Below, piece after piece: positions 1 to 6,802 of a DNA stretch of 9,040 bases; position 1 is the stretch's first letter; the number at the start of each line of letters is the position of its first letter. The stretch lies in assembly GCA_030666935.1 (NCBI GenBank), contig DAOUWX010000064.1, positions 1 through 9,040 on the forward strand, read 5' to 3'. Both the position numbers and the translations under genes were made by a program. The notes under the pieces are model-generated. The model was not told where the DNA came from. It saw only the letters and a program-made list of their open reading frames with translations, and ran no database searches. Source of the DNA: Atribacterota bacterium (GTDB lineage Bacteria; Atribacterota; Phoenicimicrobiia; Phoenicimicrobiales; Phoenicimicrobiaceae).

Positions 1-666
1 AGATAAATCCATTTCTTTTGCAAAAACAACTATTTTTTTAAAAAACTCCCGACTCACATCTTCTGTTGACCCGGGGCCCAAAGCCACAATAGTTCTCCCT
101 TTTTTATGCCATTTTTTTATAAAACTTTTAGCTGTATCTATAAGTGCCTCCTCGTTCTTTACCATTTCCGTATCAGTATCTTTCTTCCAACCCGCAAAAC
201 TCTCATTTAAGAAACCAAATACACTATGATTCCTTAAGCCAGATTGGTGAAAAACCCGGGCAACTTCATCGATATTAGAAAAATCAGTATGTAAATACCA
301 ATGGTCTGAAAAAGTGGTGGTGCCGCTCTTAATCATTTCCAAAGCAGCAAGTTCTGCACTGGCCCGGGAATGTTTCGGGCCAATATGGGAAACAAGAGGG
401 AGAAGATACTGAATATTCCAGGGAGAAAAGTGCATATCATAACCTATACCCTCAATTAGGGATTGGTAAACATGGGTATGGCAATTAATTAATCCTGGCA
501 AGGCTACAAAGCTCTTGCCATCTATTATCTTTTTTGCCTTAACCTCAATTTCTTTACCTATGTATTCTATAAGGCCGTCTTTTATTCCAATTGAACCTTG
601 AGGAATAATCTTTCTCTCTTTATCCATTGTAATTATATAAGAACAGTTTATCAGAATATCATACAT
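1..666 (-). CDS. ATZ/TRZ-family amidohydrolase (deaminase), N-terminal part, cut by window edge
   Basis: The reading frame stays open from ATG at 666 to the window edge: 222 codons without a stop. The C-terminal half, with the later metal ligands, lies outside. Residues 1-60 form the small beta-sandwich start typical of cytosine deaminase/ATZ/TRZ enzymes, leading into LPGLINCHTHVYQSL with the metal-binding pair H63/H65. The segment IKSGTTTFSDH (about 112-122) is the next conserved block. These enzymes hydrolytically remove ammonia or chloride from N-heterocycles in the cytoplasm. Where relatives such as S-adenosylhomocysteine deaminase have GPH, this protein reads LGPGST (about 195-200), so that histidine is absent; from memory, guanine and 8-oxoguanine deaminases also differ there. 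The ATG lies 4 nt after the permease stop, and its AGGA ribosome binding site is inside the permease gene, so translation is probably coupled and the gene belongs to the transporter operon. Family assignment is firm; the substrate is unknown. Confidence 0.88.
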   Translation of the reverse strand, partial: MYDILINCSYIITMDKERKIIPQGSIGIKDGLIEYIGKEIEVKAKKIIDGKSFVALPGLINCHTHVYQSLIEGIGYDMHFSPWNIQYLLPLVSHIGPKHSRASAELAALEMIKSGTTTFSDHWYLHTDFSNIDEVARVFHQSGLRNHSVFGFLNESFAGWKKDTDTEMVKNEEALIDTAKSFIKKWHKKGRTIVALGPGSTEDVSREFFKKIVVFAKEMDLS

Positions 667-670
667 CTTT

Positions 671-1606
671 TTATCCTTTCTCATATGGTTTCCCGTTTGC
701 GGCTGGTCCCACTGCCCTTTTGCCAATTAATCCGACAAGAGCAATCAAAGTCAATACATACGGGGTGGCAAGAAGAAGCTCGGGAGGGATAGGCACCCCT
801 GCAGATTGGGCTGAAGCTTGGAGGGCATCTGCAAAACCAAAAAGAAGACAAGCAATAAAAGCACCGATAGGGCTCCATCTCCCGAATATCATAGCCGCAA
901 GACCGATAAATCCTCTCCCTTGGGTCATGGCTTTAGAAAATTGAGATTGATAAGCAATAGAGAGAAATGCCCCTCCCAGACCAGCTAAAAAACCGCTGGA
1001 AATAACCGCAATATAACGCATCTTTACCACATTGATACCTAATGTATCAGCAGCTTTGGGATTTTCTCCTACTGACCTAATTCGCAAGCCCAAAGGAGTT
1101 CTAAAAAGAAAATAATTTATTATAGGCACCAGTATTAAGGCAATATATACAATGGGATTCTGATTACCTATTATGGGTCCGATTACCGGGAGATTTGCAA
1201 TTAGAGGAAGTCTTATATCTTTAATTATGGGGACCACGGGAGTGATAGCTTGATATCCAGGCCATATTATCGGAACCATAATATTAGGAAATCCAACCGC
1301 GAAGATATTGATTGCAGTTGCACTTATTATTTGATTAGCCTTAACAGTAACACTCATAAAAGCATGAACCAACCCCATTAATCCACCGATAGCAATACCA
1401 ATTAATATTCCTATCCAAGGACCGTAAAAATAAGAACCGGTTGCTGCTCCAAAAGCCCCCATTAACATCATCCCCTCGAGTCCGATGTTAATGACTCCGG
1501 ATCGTTCGGACATAACCCCTCCCAAAGAAGCCAGAAGAATAGGTGTGGCAATCCTTAAGGTAGAGGCGAAAATTGCTATATTAAATATCTTTTGTAACAT
1601 TTCCAT
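671..1606 (-). CDS. BMP-type ABC importer, second membrane permease (NupQ/YufQ-like)
   Basis: This is one of the two inner-membrane subunits of a nucleoside/simple-sugar importer (BPD_transp_2 family). The 311-residue protein is almost entirely hydrophobic, with roughly 8-10 membrane segments. It carries the conserved NIGLEG motif at about residues 40-45 and, in a cytoplasmic loop at about 177-191, RSVGENPKAADTLGI, the usual contact region for the ATPase. An upstream ATG at 1654 would add 16 residues, but it lies deep inside the previous gene and the added residues are not membrane-like. ATG 1606 has AGGA six bases upstream and gives the usual N-terminus, so I prefer it; ATG 1600 is also possible. 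The gene overlaps the first permease by 26 nt in another frame, a sign of translational coupling. It is shorter than its partner, as is usual for NupQ-type against NupP-type subunits. Confidence 0.93.
   Translation of the reverse strand: MEMLQKIFNIAIFASTLRIATPILLASLGGVMSERSGVINIGLEGMMLMGAFGAATGSYFYGPWIGILIGIAIGGLMGLVHAFMSVTVKANQIISATAINIFAVGFPNIMVPIIWPGYQAITPVVPIIKDIRLPLIANLPVIGPIIGNQNPIVYIALILVPIINYFLFRTPLGLRIRSVGENPKAADTLGINVVKMRYIAVISSGFLAGLGGAFLSIAYQSQFSKAMTQGRGFIGLAAMIFGRWSPIGAFIACLLFGFADALQASAQSAGVPIPPELLLATPYVLTLIALVGLIGKRAVGPAANGKPYEKG
674..677 (-). promoter_or_regulatory. Ribosome binding site of the terminal amidohydrolase, inside the permease gene
   Basis: On the minus strand AGGA (within AAAGGA) ends 7 nt before the ATG at 666. 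It lies in the last codons of the upstream permease, whose stop is at 673-671. This supports the start chosen for the amidohydrolase and suggests coupled translation. Confidence 0.6.
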
Positions 1607-2687
1607 CTTTATTCCTCGTAAATCTTTCTGTAAAATATTTTCCCATAGGTTCACTCATCCCCATAAAGAAAATAATGATTGCTGAGATTACCTGGACCAT
1701 ATCTTTACTTACACCTGCCATTGCTTGCATTAAAATTGATCCGCTCCGTAAAATACCAAATAAAAAGGCAGAAAAAATTATCCCAAAAGGATTAAGCATC
1801 CCCAATAAAGCAACAGCAATGGAATCAAAACCGTATCCCGGTGAAAAAGCTGCTAAAAGTCGATAGTGAACTCCGCATATCTCTACTCCTCCGGCAAGTC
1901 CGCCTAATAAGCCGCTCAACATCATAGTAATTACAAAATGCCGGGGAACGCTTATTCCCACCGTTTCTGCAGCAAATCTATTTTTTCCAACTGCTCTAAT
2001 CTTGTATCCTAACCTGGTTTTAAAAAGTATATAATAGACTACAACGGCTAGAACAAGAGCTATTAAAATGCCCCAGTGAAGACGGGTACCCTTCCAAATC
2101 CTTATTATTTTGGCAGAACTTAATATCCGGGGAGATGCGGGCATTTCATCTGCCAGGGCTTTCATAGGTCCTTTTACAGAAACCATAAATCCTGTTATCT
2201 TGAAGGCAATATAATTTAACATTATAGTACTTATTACCTCGTGTATTCCGAAACGTGCCTTTAAAAAACCCGGGCCAGCTCCCCATACTGCTCCCATCAG
2301 AGCAGCCCCGAGCAGGACTATGGGAAGATGAATAATTAGGGGTAAACCGGTTATGGAATATCCGAGAAAGGCAGCCGCCATCCCCCCCATAGCTATTTGC
2401 CCTTCTACGCCTATGTTAAAAAGCCCGCACCGATAGGCCAAAGCAAAAGCCAGTCCACCAAGCATAAGAGGAGTAGTGGAAAGAAGGGTCTCTGCAAAAC
2501 ATCTTTTACTGCCAAAAGCGCCTTGCACAAGGGCAGAATATGCCTCAATCGGATTATTTCCCATAAGCAACAAAATAATAGCTCCCAGAATAAGTGCAAA
2601 TATTATAGCAACAAAGGCTTTTATAAAAGAGAAGGCTCCTTTATTTTTAAATATTATCTGCTGTAGATTACTCTTTTCCGTTTTCAT
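1581..2687 (-). CDS. BMP-type ABC importer, first membrane permease (NupP/YufP-like)
   Basis: This inner-membrane subunit of the importer (BPD_transp_2 family) is 368 residues long. A short charged N-terminus is followed by a membrane segment (about 21-43), a conserved loop, and YRCGLFNIGVEGQ (about 85-97), the hallmark of nucleoside-type permeases. A cytoplasmic loop, RAVGKNRFAAETVGI (about 231-245), should contact the ATPase. Several further membrane helices follow, and the tail is charged (RFTRNKDGNVTKD). The ATG directly abuts the ATPase stop (TAG then ATG), with a strong GGAGGAG ribosome binding site 8-9 nt upstream inside the ATPase gene. The last 26 nt overlap the second permease. Order and spacing are those of a standard four-gene BMP importer operon. 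I see no frameshift or missing segment. Confidence 0.95.
   Translation of the reverse strand: MKTEKSNLQQIIFKNKGAFSFIKAFVAIIFALILGAIILLLMGNNPIEAYSALVQGAFGSKRCFAETLLSTTPLMLGGLAFALAYRCGLFNIGVEGQIAMGGMAAAFLGYSITGLPLIIHLPIVLLGAALMGAVWGAGPGFLKARFGIHEVISTIMLNYIAFKITGFMVSVKGPMKALADEMPASPRILSSAKIIRIWKGTRLHWGILIALVLAVVVYYILFKTRLGYKIRAVGKNRFAAETVGISVPRHFVITMMLSGLLGGLAGGVEICGVHYRLLAAFSPGYGFDSIAVALLGMLNPFGIIFSAFLFGILRSGSILMQAMAGVSKDMVQVISAIIIFFMGMSEPMGKYFTERFTRNKDGNVTKDI
1613..1616 (-). promoter_or_regulatory. Ribosome binding site that fixes the start of the second permease
   Basis: On the minus strand AGGA (in TACGAGGAATAAAG) precedes the ATG at 1606 by six bases. It lies inside the 3' end of the first permease gene and favours ATG 1606 over the longer start at 1654. 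Confidence 0.65.
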
Positions 2688-4199
2688 CTATGAGACTCCT
2701 CCTCCAGCCATCATTAATCCTATTTCTGCTTCATTGGCACTTTGTGCATTAAATTCTCCTCGAAATTTTCCTTCGTAAATTACTATTATCCTATCACTTA
2801 AACTCAGAATTTCTGATAATTCTAATGAAATCAATAAAATTGCTTTCCCTTCATTGCTCTGTTTGATTATTTGTTGATGCACAAATTCAGTTGCCCCCAC
2901 ATCCAATCCTCGAGTTGGCTGAGAGGCAATTATTAATTTTGGGTCTCTTTGCAGTTCTCGGGCAACAACTACCTTCTGTTGATTGCCTCCGGAAAGTGTA
3001 TTAGCCAAAGCTTCTATATTAGAACCCCGGATATCAAATTTATGTAATAATTCCTGGGAAAATTCCCTGGCTTTAATGAAATCAAGAAAAACCCCCCTGG
3101 CAAAGGGTTTATTATCTTGCAATCCTAAAATAAAATTCTCGTAAAGAGGAAAATCAAGGATTAATCCTCTCAAGAGTCTATCTTCAGGTATATGAGAGAT
3201 TCCTCCAATAAAAAATTCTCGGGTTTCTTTATTGGTCAAATTCTTCCTATTTATAACTATCTTTCCATTGTCCACTTTTCTTAACCCGGTTAAAACTTCT
3301 ACTAATTCCTTTTGTCCATTACCATCTATTCCGGCAATACCTACTATCTCTCCTTCTGAAACTTTCAAATTTAATCCTTGTAATGCCGGTAAACCTCTTT
3401 GGTTTTTCGCAAAAATATTTTCTACTTCTAAAACGGTCTTACCTATCTTCTTTTTCGGCTTCTCCACCCGAAATAAAACTTCTCTCCCCACCATCATTTT
3501 AGCCAACTTGGAAGGATTAGTAGTAGAAGTCTCTACGGTATCGACTACCTTACCATCCCTTAAAACAGTGACTCTATCTGAAATATCCATTACCTCTTTT
3601 AATTTATGAGTAATGAAAATTATAGTTTGACCGCTTTCCTTTAGAAAATTCATTATCTTGTAAAGTTCCTTTACTTTTTGGGGGGTAAGTATAGCTGTAG
3701 GTTCATCGAAAATCATTATATCTGCTCCTCGGTAAAGGAGCTTTAATATTTCAGCTCTCTGCTGCATGCCTACTGAAATATCCATTACGTAAGCCTGAGG
3801 GTCTATATTTAACTGATATTTCTGAGATAATGCAGTTATCTCTTCTTCCGCTTTTTTTATATCTAAAGAAATCCCTTTGGTTGGTTCAGCCCCTAAAATG
3901 AGGTTTTCAATTATAGTAAACACCGGTATCAGCATAAAATGCTGGTGTACCATTCCAATCCCCTTCTTTATAGCATCAGAAGGCCCTCTAAAGCAAACCT
4001 CTTCACCTCTAATAAATATCTTCCCTTCGTCGCAACTATAAAGACCATAAAGAATATTCATTAAAGTTGTTTTACCTGCACCATTTTCCCCTAATAGACA
4101 ATGTATCTCTCCTTTTTTGATTTCAAAATTAATATGATCATTAGCACAGACCAAAGGAAATCTTTTTACAATATTTTCCATTTTTACAATAGGGGACAT
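2688..4199 (-). CDS. BMP-type ABC importer, fused double ATPase (NupO/YufO-like)
   Basis: This cytoplasmic ATPase powers the importer; two nucleotide-binding domains are fused in one chain, as in RbsA and NupO. Residue numbers count from the upstream ATG at 4205. Domain 1 has Walker A GENGAGKTT (39-47), Q-loop Q88, signature SVGMQQR (144-150), Walker B IMIFDEPT (163-170, E168) and switch histidine H200. Domain 2 has a degenerate Walker A, GIDGNGQKE (292-300, Gln where Lys is expected), a good signature LSGGNQQK (404-411), a Walker B ending SQPT instead of DEPT (428-431), and no switch histidine. I start at ATG 4199 (503 aa) because GAGG at 4210-4207 ends seven bases before it, whereas ATG 4205 is only one base away. 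The stop abuts the next ATG. Family and role are secure; the cargo is set by the other subunits. Confidence 0.95.
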   Translation of the reverse strand: MSPIVKMENIVKRFPLVCANDHINFEIKKGEIHCLLGENGAGKTTLMNILYGLYSCDEGKIFIRGEEVCFRGPSDAIKKGIGMVHQHFMLIPVFTIIENLILGAEPTKGISLDIKKAEEEITALSQKYQLNIDPQAYVMDISVGMQQRAEILKLLYRGADIMIFDEPTAILTPQKVKELYKIMNFLKESGQTIIFITHKLKEVMDISDRVTVLRDGKVVDTVETSTTNPSKLAKMMVGREVLFRVEKPKKKIGKTVLEVENIFAKNQRGLPALQGLNLKVSEGEIVGIAGIDGNGQKELVEVLTGLRKVDNGKIVINRKNLTNKETREFFIGGISHIPEDRLLRGLILDFPLYENFILGLQDNKPFARGVFLDFIKAREFSQELLHKFDIRGSNIEALANTLSGGNQQKVVVARELQRDPKLIIASQPTRGLDVGATEFVHQQIIKQSNEGKAILLISLELSEILSLSDRIIVIYEGKFRGEFNAQSANEAEIGLMMAGGGVS

Positions 4200-4205
4200 A
4201 TTCAT

Positions 4206-4210
4206 ACCTC
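4206..4210 (-). promoter_or_regulatory. Ribosome binding site that fixes the ATPase start
   Basis: On the minus strand GAGGT ends one base before ATG 4205 for its GAGG core, but seven bases before the in-frame ATG 4199. Spacing therefore favours the second ATG. Confidence 0.6.
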
Positions 4211-4236
4211 AATAATATAAAATAAAGCATGTGCCT

Positions 4237-4269
4237 GCCGGCTTAATTACTAAAAGTAATTAAGCCGGC
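4237..4269 (-). terminator. Strong hairpin between binding-protein and ATPase genes (attenuator or mRNA stabiliser)
   Basis: A perfect 14-bp inverted repeat, GCCGGCTTAATTAC / GTAATTAAGCCGGC, encloses a 5-nt loop. It begins 13 nt after the binding-protein stop. In the direction of transcription the stem is followed by AGGCACATGC and only later by T-rich sequence, so it lacks the immediate U-run of a canonical intrinsic terminator. I therefore read it as a partial terminator or 3' stabiliser that yields more binding-protein mRNA than membrane-subunit mRNA, a familiar arrangement in importer operons. The hairpin is seen; its function is inferred. Confidence 0.75.
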
Positions 4270-4282
4270 TTCAAGCATTCAA

Positions 4283-5293
4283 TTAAACATTAGGCGGTGT
4301 AAATTTCTCTAATTCATCTGCAGTGGTTGGTGGATTGATTTTCTCTTCGATTATCATCTGTTTTAGTATATTAACATAGTCAAGAATTTCTTTCGGAACA
4401 AGTTTCCCCGTAGTAGGTGCAATATCGATTCCTCCTTCTGCCACTCCATACCTGTAAACTCCACCTTTAAAGTCTCCTTCCTTCACCATCTTTGCGGCGT
4501 TAAAAACTGCAATATCAACTCGTTTAATCATAGAAGTGATTACATTGTCGGGGGCTAAATAATTTTGATCTCTGTCTACTCCAATTACATATTTGTTCTT
4601 CTTCTTGGCAGCATTTATAACCCCTAATCCGGTCTGGCCTGCTACTTGAAACACTACATCTGCCCCCTGGTTATATTGAGCAGTCGCCATTTCTTCTCCT
4701 TTAGCGGGATCGGCAAAACTACCGGTATAAGATACTAAAACTTCTACATCAGGATTAGCAGTCATAACCCCGGCTCTATAACCCGATTCAAATTTTTTGG
4801 TAATGGGGTTTTCCATACCTCCTACAAAGCCCACAATTCCTGATTCAGTCATTTTAGCGGCAATAGCCCCTACCAGAAATGCACCCTCATTCTCTTTAAA
4901 AAGTAGACAAGCAACATTGGGGGCATCTACTGTACCATCGACTATGCCAAAATTGGATTCAGGAAATAATTCCGCTACTTCTGCCATTGCATCTTTCATC
5001 ATAAAACCAACTGCAATGATTAGGTCTACTTTCTGTTCAGCCAGGGTACTAAAATTAGGAACATACTGAGCCTGCTCTCTTGATTCTAATACTTTCTTTA
5101 CAACTCCCAACTTTTCCTCTGCCATTACTAAGCCAGCCCAGGCCGCATCGTTAAAAGCCTGATCTCCAAGACCAGATTGGTTGGTGACCATGGTCATTAC
5201 TAATTGTTTTTCCGCTGAAACAAAAGACATTGTTCCAAATAACATAATTAAAACTAAAAACAAACTCAAAAACACTCTACTTAAATTTTTCAT
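4283..5293 (-). CDS. BMP/PnrA-family substrate-binding protein of ABC importer
   Basis: This secreted receptor captures the ligand for the importer encoded just downstream. In the 336-residue protein, residues 1-27 form a signal peptide: positive MKNLSR, a hydrophobic core, then VSA before EKQL, a signal peptidase I site. There is no cysteine lipobox, although many BMP proteins are lipoproteins. The mature part shows the BMP fold landmarks: GLGDQAFND (42-50), FGIVDG (115-120), GFVGGMENP (155-163), VFQVAGQTG (214-222) and IGVDRDQ (237-243), then SMIKRVD (254-260). F47, N48, D119, F215, D240 and K257 lie where purine-nucleoside contacts are expected from Treponema PnrA; I aligned these from memory. 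A strong GGAGGG ribosome binding site precedes the ATG. The likely ligand is a nucleoside or purine-like compound, which is inference. The gene is first of the transporter group, 129 nt after the aminohydrolase. Confidence 0.94.
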   Translation of the reverse strand: MKNLSRVFLSLFLVLIMLFGTMSFVSAEKQLVMTMVTNQSGLGDQAFNDAAWAGLVMAEEKLGVVKKVLESREQAQYVPNFSTLAEQKVDLIIAVGFMMKDAMAEVAELFPESNFGIVDGTVDAPNVACLLFKENEGAFLVGAIAAKMTESGIVGFVGGMENPITKKFESGYRAGVMTANPDVEVLVSYTGSFADPAKGEEMATAQYNQGADVVFQVAGQTGLGVINAAKKKNKYVIGVDRDQNYLAPDNVITSMIKRVDIAVFNAAKMVKEGDFKGGVYRYGVAEGGIDIAPTTGKLVPKEILDYVNILKQMIIEEKINPPTTADELEKFTPPNV

Positions 5294-5319
5294 TTTTCCC
5301 TCCTTAAATATATATTTCT

Positions 5320-5339
5320 CACTTTTGTATTTAAAAGTG
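5320..5339 (-). promoter_or_regulatory. Small inverted repeat in the binding-protein leader
   Basis: CACTTTT and AAAAGTG form a perfect 7-bp inverted repeat around a 6-nt spacer, ending 26 nt upstream of the binding-protein ATG and just before its ribosome binding site. It could be a weak mRNA hairpin or an operator half-site pair. It is A+T-rich, so chance is a real possibility. Confidence 0.3.
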
Positions 5340-5401
5340 GTTAAAAGATTCTTTCTTTAAATTTACCTCCCTTCTTTTTATTTTGTCTGCCCTTGCCATG
5401 A

Positions 5402-5431
5402 TCTATAAAAAACACAAATCAATTATGGTAA
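5402..5431 (-). promoter_or_regulatory. Possible weak internal promoter for the transporter genes
   Basis: On the minus strand TTACCA (5431-5426) and TATAGA (5407-5402) are separated by 18 bp, each matching the sigma70 consensus at about four of six positions. The -35 box overlaps the end of the aminohydrolase gene. The 129-nt gap that follows is much longer than any other gap downstream of the main promoter, which makes a second promoter reasonable. In such A+T-rich DNA this match is weak. Confidence 0.22.
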
Positions 5432-6781
5432 TGGCCAGTCATTTTTCTCCCACAATTTAATAGCCTCTTTTCTGCAATCTTGGTATACGGATTCTTCGTT
5501 AAGATTTAGGAATTCGCCTTTTTCCAGAATAACTTTTCCGTCTATAATAACTGTATCAACATCTGATCGTTCACAGGTACTTACTATATAATTTTCAACA
5601 TTCGCCTCGAATATAGGAACTGCCCCTTTCTTTTTTATTAAAATAATATCTGCTTTTTTACCCGGTTCCAGAGACCCTATCTCATTTTCCATAAGCAGAG
5701 CTTTTGCCCCCTCAATCGTAGCCATATTAAGGAGTTGAGAATCGGGTAAAAGTTCAAGGTCCTCATATTTGATTCGGTGAATCATCTGTGCAGTTCTCAT
5801 TATTTCAAACATGGAGTGGGTCTGACCATCGGTCCCTAAACCAACAACAACTCCCTCCTTAATAAAAGGAATCATATCAGGCCAAAATCCAAATATTGCA
5901 TTAGATTCAGCATTATGAGCAATTTTTACCTCGTGGGCTTTAAATATTTCGGGGTCTTTAAGTGGATTCAGATAACTACAGTGGAAGAGAAGAAGGTCTG
6001 GTCCTAAAAAATTTATTTCCTCTAAATACCTTGTTGGACGTTTTCCATACTTTCTGGTTGAATCATACACATGCCACCTGTCATCAGCCATGTGCATCAT
6101 TATCCCACAACCGAGTTTATCTGCCTCACTTCTCACTTGAATAAGCAATTCGGTAGGACAAGAAAAAGTAGTATGTACACCTATTCTTGCTTTTATTCTC
6201 CCTTTCTTCGGATTCATCTTTTTTATAAAATTAAGGTTTTCCTGCAGCCCCAGTTCTTGATTCTCTCTACTTATTCTACCTGTGGTTTCAAAGGAAAGAA
6301 TTGCTCTTATCCCGGATTCAAGAGCAGCTTGGTACACTGCATTAAGAGCTCCCGGCAGAGCATAAGAGCCTTCTGCCGTATCTGTGGTTGTAGTTATTCC
6401 GCTCCGTATATTGCCAATTATATTTGCAAGAGATCCGATATACATCTGTTCCCGGGTGACCCGGTCTTCCAGCATGGGATACCAGAATCTCTCCATCCAG
6501 GATATAAAAGAAAAGTCGGAGTTATCAAATCCCGAAAAAGGTATGCTTCGCACAACAGCACTATATAAATGGTTGTGCAGACTAATAAAACCCGGGGATA
6601 CAATCTTTTCTGAAGCATCTACTATTCTGCTGCCTTTTTCATATTTGGCCAAATCAACTTTATCTGCTCTATCAACTAATTTAATAATATTGTCTTCTAC
6701 ATATACAATACCGTTTCTTAATATAGAATTATTTGAATCTTTGGTTACTACAAGTCCATTCTTTATTAGTATCTTTTCCAT
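5423..6781 (-). CDS. ATZ/TRZ amidohydrolase, SsnA-like aminohydrolase
   Basis: This full-length (452 aa) cytoplasmic metal-dependent hydrolase is probably a deaminase of an N-heterocycle. An N-terminal beta-sandwich (1-60) leads to SLHNHLYS with metal ligands H69 and H71. Then come GITTTTDTAEG (128-138), GVHTTFSC with H203, MMHMAD with metal ligand H230, FHC with H267, AHNAESN (288-294) and GLGTDG with metal ligand D318; the C-terminus closes the beta-sandwich. The block GLGTDGQTHSMFE resembles SsnA, a protein of anaerobic purine-use clusters, but I cannot score this. In most relatives the fourth residue of HxxE is the catalytic glutamate; here it is D233, a conservative but notable change. 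A GGGTGAT-type ribosome binding site precedes the ATG. The gene follows the aldolase after 21 nt, so the two are co-transcribed. Substrate is unknown; SAH/MTA deaminase or guanine deaminase are alternatives. Confidence 0.92.
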   Translation of the reverse strand: MEKILIKNGLVVTKDSNNSILRNGIVYVEDNIIKLVDRADKVDLAKYEKGSRIVDASEKIVSPGFISLHNHLYSAVVRSIPFSGFDNSDFSFISWMERFWYPMLEDRVTREQMYIGSLANIIGNIRSGITTTTDTAEGSYALPGALNAVYQAALESGIRAILSFETTGRISRENQELGLQENLNFIKKMNPKKGRIKARIGVHTTFSCPTELLIQVRSEADKLGCGIMMHMADDRWHVYDSTRKYGKRPTRYLEEINFLGPDLLLFHCSYLNPLKDPEIFKAHEVKIAHNAESNAIFGFWPDMIPFIKEGVVVGLGTDGQTHSMFEIMRTAQMIHRIKYEDLELLPDSQLLNMATIEGAKALLMENEIGSLEPGKKADIILIKKKGAVPIFEANVENYIVSTCERSDVDTVIIDGKVILEKGEFLNLNEESVYQDCRKEAIKLWEKNDWPLP

Positions 6782-6802
6782 AAATCACCCAACCTTTTGA
6801 AA

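Noticed and set aside
1607..1654. Longer start for the second permease at ATG 1654
   Set aside because: It would overlap the first permease by 74 nt, lacks a suitable ribosome binding site, and adds residues not typical of the family. ATG 1606 has good AGGA spacing.
3232..3609. Plus-strand open frame of 125 codons opposite the ATPase gene, and other antisense frames opposite the transporter and hydrolase genes
   Set aside because: The opposite strand carries well-recognised proteins. The antisense frames have no ribosome binding sites or family features.
5331..5399. A 22-codon minus-strand reading frame in the gap before the binding protein, starting with ATG at 5399
   Set aside because: It has no ribosome binding site upstream, a lysine/arginine-rich low-information sequence, and overlaps the inverted repeat. 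Chance is the simplest explanation.
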